Part shown: piece after piece, positions 58,120-64,000 of the stretch
Numbering within the stretch: position 1 is the first letter of the stretch
Layout of the letters: each line of letters begins with the position of its first letter
NCBI GenBank assembly: GCA_945873625.1
Contig: CAMCDS010000004.1
Span: 62,001-126,000 of the forward strand
From: an uncultured Porphyromonadaceae bacterium
GTDB taxonomy: Bacteria > Bacteroidota > Bacteroidia > Bacteroidales > Muribaculaceae
Reading direction: 5' to 3'
DNA length: 64,000 nt
The notes under the pieces: model-generated
The model's input: only the letters and a program-made list of their open reading frames with translations
Databases searched by the model: none
What the model was told of the DNA's origin: nothing
Position numbers and translations under genes: made by a program

Positions 58120-59862
58120 TTATCCCTCCTGCTCCGCGTCGCCCTCTTTGGCCTGCATGCGGAACATGGCCGGGCTCACGCCGGTCTTCTTCTTGAACCG
58201 GCGGTAGAAATTCGACGGGCTCTCGAATCCCGAAGCCGCGGCGAGAGTCTTGATTACCTCCGCCGAGTCGGACTGGGTGAGCAGGTCGATGGCGTGGCTG
58301 ATGCGCAGGTCGTTGATATAGCTGCTGTAAGTGAGTCCGGTACTGATTCTTATAGCTTCCTGCAGATATGTGCGGTTGGTGCCGGCCATGGCTGCGAGCG
58401 CGTCGAGCGAAAGCGCGGGGTCGAGATAGACGCGCTTCTCCTCCATCAGTCCGACGAGACGCCTGTATATCTCATCGGCACGGCTGCTTCGCCGGTCGTC
58501 GGTGGCCGCGCCGCCGCTTCCTCCGCCGTTGCCGTCGATGGCTTTGGCAAGCTCCCGGCGCAGGTGCTTCTCGCGCGAGAGGGCGGTGAGATTGACGTTC
58601 ACCAGACGCCGGTAGTGGCGGATAGAGCGGAGATAGACCACAGCCACGGCCACAAGCACCACCAGCAGCACGGCGCAGATGGCCGAGACCACCGTGGCCA
58701 GACGGCTCTTCTCCATCACTTCGATCTTCTGGCGGTCGTTCTCCATCTTCTGCTCGGCCACCTTATATTTAAGTTCAAGCGACTTGAATTCCTTTTCATT
58801 CTCCATGAGAGCCATGCGCTTGCCGGCATACCGCTGATGGGCCTCGTAAGCCTCGCGGTAACGGCCCATGCCGCTGTAAGCCTCCGACTTGACGAGGTCG
58901 CCATACCACGACACGAGCGGGGCCTTATGCCCCTTCATGGCATTCTCCGCCTCGTCGAGACGCTCGATGGCCTCGGCATACCGTCCCTGGTCGTTGAGCC
59001 AGCTGCCGTAGATAGTGGCCGCATACCATACGGCCTCCGGACCCGACCCGCGGCTCTCCATCAGCGCTTTCTGATAATAGCGTCCGGCTCCGCCCGTATC
59101 ACCCTTGCGGAAACAGAGGTCGCCGCGAAGCGAGGTGATGTAGTAGCGTTCGCCGGCTATCCCGGCGACGGTAATCACCGAATCGGCGAGGTCGGCATAT
59201 CTCTCCGCCTCGCCAAACTTATTGAAACGGGCCATATAGGCCGCCATGGTCTTATATCCCGAATAGCGCGACGCCAGCGACCCGCACTTCTCGGCCGTCC
59301 TGAGGCACTCGCGCGCCATGCGCAGCCCCTCCTTGTCGTCGCGGTCGAAATAGATTGAGGCGAGCAGCCCGAGGGCGCGCGTTTCGGTCTCGCAGAATCC
59401 GTTGCTCCTCGCTATGCGGAGGGCCCGGAACGCGCTTGAGGCCGCCTTGTTGAAATCGCGTCCGCACGTCATTTCGTAAAAGCCCATGGCGAGCACGAGA
59501 TAGCCGGTGGCCATGTCGTCCTTCCCCTCGCGGCGGCTCTCGACCCTCCGCGCCACCCTGGCATACAGCTCGTCGGTGGGCCCGGCAAGGTAGCCCATCA
59601 CCATCGCATATAGACGCGAGGCGAGTCCGTAGTCGGCGGCTTCCCCGTGGCCGGAAGTGCCGGCCTCGGCCTGCAGCCTGACGGCGGCGTCGTGCAACGC
59701 GCGATAGTCGCGCCGCTCAGCGCTTTCCTTACACAGCCCAAGGAGTTCCTCCTCCACAGGCGTCAGGGTGCGCGACACAGTTGCGGATGCGCAGAAAGCG
59801 AGAGCCGACAGAATCAAAAGCAGAATCTGTCTTCGTATCAGATGCAGGTGTCGGTTGGTCAT
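58120..59862 (-). CDS. membrane TPR regulator with AraC-type DNA-binding domain
   Basis: A 580-residue one-component regulator. An N-terminal signal/anchor (LILSALAFCASATVS) is followed by TPR-like helical repeats in the periplasm (about 35-380). A transmembrane helix (LATVVSAICAVLLVVLVAVAVVYL region) and a cytoplasmic linker precede a C-terminal AraC helix-turn-helix pair (LDALAAMAGTNRTYLQEAI, and ASGFESPSNFYRRFKKKTG). The track start at 59901 is GTG; ATG 59862 fits the signal better. It is divergent from the secreted-protein genes at 60112, its most likely targets. Confidence 0.85.
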   Translation of the reverse strand: MTNRHLHLIRRQILLLILSALAFCASATVSRTLTPVEEELLGLCKESAERRDYRALHDAAVRLQAEAGTSGHGEAADYGLASRLYAMVMGYLAGPTDELYARVARRVESRREGKDDMATGYLVLAMGFYEMTCGRDFNKAASSAFRALRIARSNGFCETETRALGLLASIYFDRDDKEGLRMARECLRTAEKCGSLASRYSGYKTMAAYMARFNKFGEAERYADLADSVITVAGIAGERYYITSLRGDLCFRKGDTGGAGRYYQKALMESRGSGPEAVWYAATIYGSWLNDQGRYAEAIERLDEAENAMKGHKAPLVSWYGDLVKSEAYSGMGRYREAYEAHQRYAGKRMALMENEKEFKSLELKYKVAEQKMENDRQKIEVMEKSRLATVVSAICAVLLVVLVAVAVVYLRSIRHYRRLVNVNLTALSREKHLRRELAKAIDGNGGGSGGAATDDRRSSRADEIYRRLVGLMEEKRVYLDPALSLDALAAMAGTNRTYLQEAIRISTGLTYSSYINDLRISHAIDLLTQSDSAEVIKTLAAASGFESPSNFYRRFKKKTGVSPAMFRMQAKEGDAEQEG

Positions 59863-60111
59863 AGTCGGTTGGTTTAGTAGCTCAGGCAGGAGAGACGACA
59901 CACATACGCGCGAATTCCCTACTTTTTTACTTTCGTATTAACTCAAAAAATGCGCGATTATGTCTGCCATATCTGCAAATAATATTCTCAAATATGCAAT
60001 TGGCAGATTTTCAATCCATTCACCAAAGCCTTTTTTAAGACATTTGCATAACTTTGCCACCGGTTCACACCAGTACATCTGAATTTTTCATAATTCCAAA
60101 CACCAATACTC
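59863..60111. other. divergent intergenic region between AraC-type regulator and secreted-protein operon
   Basis: This AT-rich stretch of 249 bases contains the plus-strand promoter box at 60049-60056. No gene was seen. Near 59955-60010 there are short AT-rich repeats (for example AAATATGCAATTGG and AAATAATATTCTCAAATATG) that could be regulator sites, which is speculative. Confidence 0.4.
60049..60056 (+). promoter_or_regulatory. -7 promoter element for the secreted-protein operon
   Basis: TAACTTTG matches TAnnTTTG and lies 55 bases before the ATG at 60112. A TTTG just upstream (60043-60046) is too close to be the -33 box. Confidence 0.6.
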
Positions 60112-61791
60112 ATGAAAAAAGGATTATTTCTTTCATTCGCCTTGGCGGCCCTGATGCTCTCGTCGGCCGCCTACGCAGCTCCCTCTGTGCCCGCACGGGC
60201 AAAAGCTCACAACGGCGGACTGACCATGTCGGCCGCGCCTTTCGCACAGGCAGCTCACAGCCGCGCGCTCTCCGACGTGAATGCGGCGCCTGCAAAACGC
60301 GCCTCAGAAAATTCCGGAATCCTCACCACCGCCCCGGAAGGCGAGACCGCCATCTATTCCTGCTCCGGCTACGGATATACATTAACATGGATGGGCATCA
60401 GCTTTTCCTATATGGGCGGCACGGCAAAAGAGATAGTGAAAACCGACGATGCCATCTATATCAAGAATCCGTTTCTCGGGTTCGTAACCAACTCCTACCT
60501 CAAGGCGGAGCGCAACGGCAACAAATACTCCGCCAAACTCCCCGTGCTCCTCTATGAAGAGGAAAGCTACGGCTTCACATACAGCTACACAGCCGCCATG
60601 CTTCGCAAGAAGACCACCCCGGAAGGCAACATCACCTACGAAGCAACGGGAGACTCTGTGGTCAACTTCGTGGAGAAAGACGGCAACATCGTCCTCGACC
60701 TCGGCTACGACCCGCAGCCCGACGCCGAGGGCTACATCGAATCGCCCGAAGTAATCTTCGCCCTCATCGACAGCGAAGGCAACTGGTCGGGAGTAGGCGA
60801 CGGAAGTCAGGTCTACACCCCCTTCACCGAAAGCGTACTGACCCCTCCCGCCGGCCTCAAGACTGAGGAATGGGCCATGACTCTCGGCGACACCGGCCGC
60901 TTCGTCAAAGTAGGTTTCGACGGCAACGACGTCTGGATGCAGGGTCTCTTCAGTATGCTTCCCGAAGCATGGCTCAAGGGTGAGGTGAAAGGCGACACGG
61001 TGGTCGTGCCCTCCCTTCAGTATCTCGGAACGAGCAGCGGATACTTCGTATATCTGATCAACGGCAACCTCAACGAGCAGGGTCTCGTGTCGCTCCTTCC
61101 CGAAATCACGTTCAATTACGACGCCGGCCGCAAATACATGACGCCCTGCAATGCAAGCGACATAATGATATTCAACGCCGGAAAGGAGACGGTGGCCTAT
61201 CTCGAATACATCCAGGCTCCCACGCTTCATCTCCAGGGTGCTGACTCCGATAAGAAAGTGCGCAACCCGCGCGGACTCGAATTCAATGACTATTTCGAGA
61301 GCTCGGGCATGGCCTTCTTCGACTTCGTGCTCCCGATCGTCAGCGTCGACGGCGACCTGCTCGACACCTCCACAATGTACTATAACATACTCTTCGACGG
61401 CGAGGTAGAGACATTCTACCACGACGAATACCCCGTCGACGTGGAAGACGAGATAACCGACATCCCCTTCAGCTTCGGCACCCAGAGCTTCTGGTACGAC
61501 AAAAGCGGCAACCCCGGCCGCCACGAAATAGTGGTCTACGCCCGCGGTCTCAAGACCATCGGCGTGCAGCTCTTCAACAAAGACGGCGACACGATCCATA
61601 AGTCGGAAATCGTAACCATACCCGTAGGCGACAACAGCATTGAGGAGGCTCCCGTAGATGCCGAAGCAGCATCCGAGGAATGGTACTCCATCGACGGCCG
61701 CCGCATCGAAGCCGGCGCCAAAGGACTCTCGATCCGCAAAGTAACCTACACCGACGGCACCGTAAGAACCTTAAAGCAGATCGTGAAATGA
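60112..61791 (+). CDS. secreted hypothetical protein with sorting-type C-terminus
   Basis: A 559-residue protein with a clear signal peptide (FALAALMLSSAAYAAPS). The mature part shows no catalytic motif I recognise; it is rich in Gly, Tyr and acidic residues and seems to contain two beta-rich halves. The end, EEWYSIDGRRIEAGAKGLSI followed by VRTLKQIVK, resembles the short C-terminal domain (YxxDGRR) common on Prevotella/Muribaculaceae surface proteins that may use type IX secretion. Its stop overlaps the next start (ATGA). Confidence 0.7.
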   Translation: MKKGLFLSFALAALMLSSAAYAAPSVPARAKAHNGGLTMSAAPFAQAAHSRALSDVNAAPAKRASENSGILTTAPEGETAIYSCSGYGYTLTWMGISFSYMGGTAKEIVKTDDAIYIKNPFLGFVTNSYLKAERNGNKYSAKLPVLLYEEESYGFTYSYTAAMLRKKTTPEGNITYEATGDSVVNFVEKDGNIVLDLGYDPQPDAEGYIESPEVIFALIDSEGNWSGVGDGSQVYTPFTESVLTPPAGLKTEEWAMTLGDTGRFVKVGFDGNDVWMQGLFSMLPEAWLKGEVKGDTVVVPSLQYLGTSSGYFVYLINGNLNEQGLVSLLPEITFNYDAGRKYMTPCNASDIMIFNAGKETVAYLEYIQAPTLHLQGADSDKKVRNPRGLEFNDYFESSGMAFFDFVLPIVSVDGDLLDTSTMYYNILFDGEVETFYHDEYPVDVEDEITDIPFSFGTQSFWYDKSGNPGRHEIVVYARGLKTIGVQLFNKDGDTIHKSEIVTIPVGDNSIEEAPVDAEAASEEWYSIDGRRIEAGAKGLSIRKVTYTDGTVRTLKQIVK

Positions 61792-63674
61792 ACTTTCTGA
61801 ATATGAACCGCACTATCGCAGGAGCCATGGCCGCGCTGGCCATGGCCCTCGCTCCGGCGGAGTCGGGCGCGGCCGAAATGACCTACGCCTTCCCCGGGAC
61901 GGAAACGACCTCATTCACAGGCACGGCAAAAAAGGAGAGCTACGATATCGCCATCCGGCTCTCCGGACGCTCATTCGAGGGGCTTGCAGTCTCCTCGATG
62001 AGCGTACCTCTCCCGGCCGAGGGGATAGCGCAGGTGAAAGGCTGGCTCTCGAAAGAGCTGACTCTGCAAAGAGTGGACGGCAAGAAGCAGAACGTGCCCG
62101 ACATCGTGTCGGTCGACGCTACGGTAGTCGACGGCATGCTGAGGGTATCATTCCCCACGCCCTACGTGATGGACCGCGAGGGCGTCTACGTCGGATACTC
62201 ATTCTCCGTGGAGACACTGGCTCCCGAAGGAGCATCTGCCTCGGGCAACTCTTGCAGCCCTGTATGCGTCGGCACCGGCATGATTCCCGACGGGCTCTAC
62301 ATCCATACCTCGCGCTCCTACCGCAGCTGGGAATCGCTGGCCAACAGGCAGATGGTCTCGGCCATGAAGGTTACCCTCACCGGCGACTTCAGTGCGAACT
62401 CGGTGTGCGTCTCGGGGTTGCTCCCCGTATGGTGCAAGACCGGCTCGGAGGCCTCCGTCGACATGGTGATAGCCAACAACGGCACCGACCGCGTGTCGGA
62501 AATCGGATATACCTACGAAGTGCAGGGGCGAAGCGGCAGCGGCAAGACGAAGGTAGAGCCTGCGCTTGAAGCCGTCTACGGCACAGAGGCGATGCTCCGC
62601 ATCCCGCTCGGCGTAATCGACGAAAGGGGCGATTTCCCCGTGAAGGTTACGGTTACCGAAGTGAACGGACGCGCAAACGCCAATGCCAACAACAGTGAGG
62701 AAGGGCTGGTGAAGATGCGTGCCGTGGTGCCTGTGCGCCGTCCGGTGATGGAGGAATACACCGGCACCTGGTGCGGATACTGCGTGCGTGGATTCGCCGC
62801 CATGGAGCGCATGAACAAGCTCTATCCCGACGACTTCATCGCCATAGCCTACCACAACGATGACCCGATGGCGACAGTGAGCAAATCAGACTATCCCTCG
62901 GTCGTTACCGGCTATCCCCTGTGCTATATCGACCGCGCAATAGGCTGCGACCCTTACTACGGCACATATTCGTTCCCGATGGGCATCGAGCAGGTGTGGC
63001 TTGCCCGCAAGGCTCTGGAATGTAAGGCCGCGGTAGAGATAACCTCCGTGGTCAGCGACTCCGGAAAAGTCGACATGACGGCCAGCTGCACCTTCGTGGA
63101 AGAAGACGGCGGCGACTACGGCGTGGCCTTCATGCTTCTTGAAAACGGCATGCACGGCACCGACATGGGCTGGATGCAGGGCAACTATTATGCCAATGGC
63201 TCGAACGGACCTGCCGAGATACCCGAAATGGAGAAATTCACCGAGGGAGGCACGTTTGTCGGCGGACTCAAATTCGACGACGTGCTTGTAGGCCACTCCG
63301 ACCTGTACGGCAACGACGCGCCCCTCGGAGCAATCGAAACAGACAGGACCGTGGAACTGAAATACACGTTTGACGACATATCCGCTCTCCGAAACCTCGA
63401 CGGCAATCCTATTGTCCAGAATCCGCGCAATCTCCACGCCGTGGCGCTTCTGGTCGACCGCAAGAGCGGACAGATAGCCAACGCCGCCAAGTGCCGCGTG
63501 AAAGACGCTTCGGGAGTGGACGGCACTCTGGCCGACAGCCGGGCGGAAATCGTCTCGACCGTCTACCACGACCTCCTCGGCCGCCGCGTCTGCAATCCCG
63601 AAAGAGGCGTCTATATCCGCACTCATCTATTCTCCGACGGCAGAACTGAATGTCACAAAATAGTGATACCGTAA
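61788..63674 (+). CDS. secreted Omp28-like protein with thioredoxin-type CGYC motif
   Basis: A 628-residue protein. From ATG 61788 the start MNFLNMNRTIAGAMAALAMA is a signal peptide; the track start at 61680 is a shadow extension. The N-terminal half is beta-rich. At about residue 320-330 EEYTGTWCGYCVRGFAAMERM gives a thioredoxin-fold CxxC site, followed by VVTGYPLCYIDR with a cis-Pro-type position, as in Omp28-related Bacteroidetes proteins. The C-terminus (YHDLLGRRVCNPERGVYIRT) looks like a sorting domain. It may act as an extracytoplasmic thiol-disulfide protein; it is coupled to the previous gene. Confidence 0.78.
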   Translation: MNFLNMNRTIAGAMAALAMALAPAESGAAEMTYAFPGTETTSFTGTAKKESYDIAIRLSGRSFEGLAVSSMSVPLPAEGIAQVKGWLSKELTLQRVDGKKQNVPDIVSVDATVVDGMLRVSFPTPYVMDREGVYVGYSFSVETLAPEGASASGNSCSPVCVGTGMIPDGLYIHTSRSYRSWESLANRQMVSAMKVTLTGDFSANSVCVSGLLPVWCKTGSEASVDMVIANNGTDRVSEIGYTYEVQGRSGSGKTKVEPALEAVYGTEAMLRIPLGVIDERGDFPVKVTVTEVNGRANANANNSEEGLVKMRAVVPVRRPVMEEYTGTWCGYCVRGFAAMERMNKLYPDDFIAIAYHNDDPMATVSKSDYPSVVTGYPLCYIDRAIGCDPYYGTYSFPMGIEQVWLARKALECKAAVEITSVVSDSGKVDMTASCTFVEEDGGDYGVAFMLLENGMHGTDMGWMQGNYYANGSNGPAEIPEMEKFTEGGTFVGGLKFDDVLVGHSDLYGNDAPLGAIETDRTVELKYTFDDISALRNLDGNPIVQNPRNLHAVALLVDRKSGQIANAAKCRVKDASGVDGTLADSRAEIVSTVYHDLLGRRVCNPERGVYIRTHLFSDGRTECHKIVIP

Positions 63675-63723
63675 GAACACCAACACCAACCTGCAAGTAG
63701 GGAGAAAGTAAGTAGTTTGAAGA

Positions 63724-63753
63724 AGCCGGGGCCCTGTCGATAGGGCTCCGGCT
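63724..63753 (+). terminator. Rho-independent terminator of the secreted-protein operon
   Basis: AGCCGGGGCCCT and AGGGCTCCGGCT form a 12-bp stem (one G-T) around GTCGAT, followed by TGATTTTGA. It lies 50 bases after the stop at 63674. Confidence 0.8.
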
Positions 63754-63769
63754 TGATTTTGACTCGGGA

Positions 63770-63828
63770 ATCAGGGATAGGAGATAATGGGAGATATGGG
63801 AATTAATAGGAGTTATGGGAGGGAGGCA
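63770..63828 (-). repeat. purine-rich intergenic repeat tract
   Basis: The tract is variants of GGGAGATATGGGAATTAATAG and ATAGGAGTTATGGGAG. Its complement resembles the pyrimidine tract at 47197-47275. Next to it are two copies of GCGGCGGATTC (63856 and 63874). No gene was found in 63675-63975. Confidence 0.5.
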
Positions 63829-63922
63829 CGGGGCACGCTTGGCTTTAGCGCCTCTGCGGCGGATTCTGGCCTTGCGGCGGATTCCTCTCCCACCGCGCTG
63901 ATGCGTCGGGGGGATTGAAAAA

Positions 63923-63953
63923 ATGGCTGCGCATCGGCGGGATGCGCAGCCAT
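63923..63953. terminator. bidirectional hairpin terminator near window end
   Basis: ATGGCTGCGCATC and GATGCGCAGCCAT are perfect complements around GGCGG. On the minus strand a T6 run follows directly, so it terminates the gene whose stop lies at 63976; on the plus strand TTCGTTTTC follows. Confidence 0.88.
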
Positions 63954-63975
63954 TCGTTTTCCTGACAGGAATGTA

Positions 63976-64000
63976 TTAGTCCTGATTGAGGTTCACGCGC
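63976..64000 (-). CDS. 3' end of a minus-strand gene cut by the window edge
   Basis: On the minus strand the last bases read RVNLNQD followed by TAA at 63978-63976, 22 bases before a strong minus-strand terminator. Only about eight codons are inside the window, so the product cannot be named. Confidence 0.5.

Noticed and set aside
60382-61599. 405-codon minus-strand ORF opposite the secreted protein at 60112
   Set aside because: Antisense shadow; the plus strand has promoter, signal peptide and coupled downstream gene.
1-64000. tRNA, rRNA or transposase genes
   Set aside because: Scanned the spacers for cloverleaf arms and the ORFs for transposase or integrase motifs; none recognised by eye.

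Overview
The window looks like chromosome of a Bacteroidales bacterium (Bacteroidota), probably close to Muribaculaceae. The evidence is the promoter type (TTTG, about 20 bases, TAnnTTTG) in front of several genes, an UpxY-type antiterminator, fimbrillin-like lipoproteins, DUF4831, DUF3098 and DUF5723 families, and almost no Shine-Dalgarno sequences. The family-level placement is inference. Most of the window is GC-rich with C or G at third codon positions, but about 25.0-37.5 kb is clearly AT-rich. No tRNA, rRNA, CRISPR array or transposase gene was recognised.

Layout. (1) 0.2-7.0 kb, plus strand: nnr, a DUF4831 protein, xseA-xseB, mtaB and a family-2 glycosyltransferase, closed by a UUCG terminator. 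(2) 7.0-9.2 kb, minus strand: ribF, a HAD phosphatase and aroK. (3) 9.5-46.7 kb, all minus strand: one large exopolysaccharide/capsule locus led by upxY, with a strong promoter about 360 bases upstream. In transcription order it encodes UpxY, a small peptide, a phospholipase C-like lipoprotein, a fimbrillin/FISUMP lipoprotein, a HAD protein, a cytidylyltransferase-PLP enzyme fusion, an opine-dehydrogenase-like protein, a KAP NTPase, the AT-rich serotype block (flippase, CDP-glycerol-type transferase, acyltransferases, GT8/GT2/GT4 transferases, Wzy), an initiating sugar transferase, PqqD-like, nucleotidyltransferase, OmpA, Wza, Wzc, HprK-like kinase, a fimbrillin-endonuclease/phosphatase fusion, a 55-residue peptide, an S26B signal peptidase and an ABC exporter. 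(4) 47.3-53.8 kb, plus strand: a secreted surface protein, ftsX, DUF3098, uppP, truB, queA, greA and a HIT protein. (5) 53.9-59.9 kb, minus strand: a Ca/Na antiporter, a DUF5723 protein, a lipoprotein and a TPR-AraC regulator. (6) 60.1-63.7 kb, plus strand: two secreted proteins, the second with a thioredoxin-like CGYC motif. The last 25 bases hold the 3' end of another minus-strand gene.

How the parts fit. The polysaccharide machinery is complete in outline: initiation, glycosyl transfer, flipping, polymerisation, and export through Wza and Wzc. Woven into its distal half is a set of genes that elsewhere tailors and exports lasso-type peptides: a PqqD-like recognition protein, an HprK-like kinase, a nucleotidyltransferase and an ABC exporter, plus a Ser-His signal peptidase. 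No lasso cyclase (asparagine-synthetase-like) or B2 protease is present. I found a previously untracked 55-codon ORF directly in front of the signal peptidase that could be its substrate. This is the best candidate here for an undescribed system.
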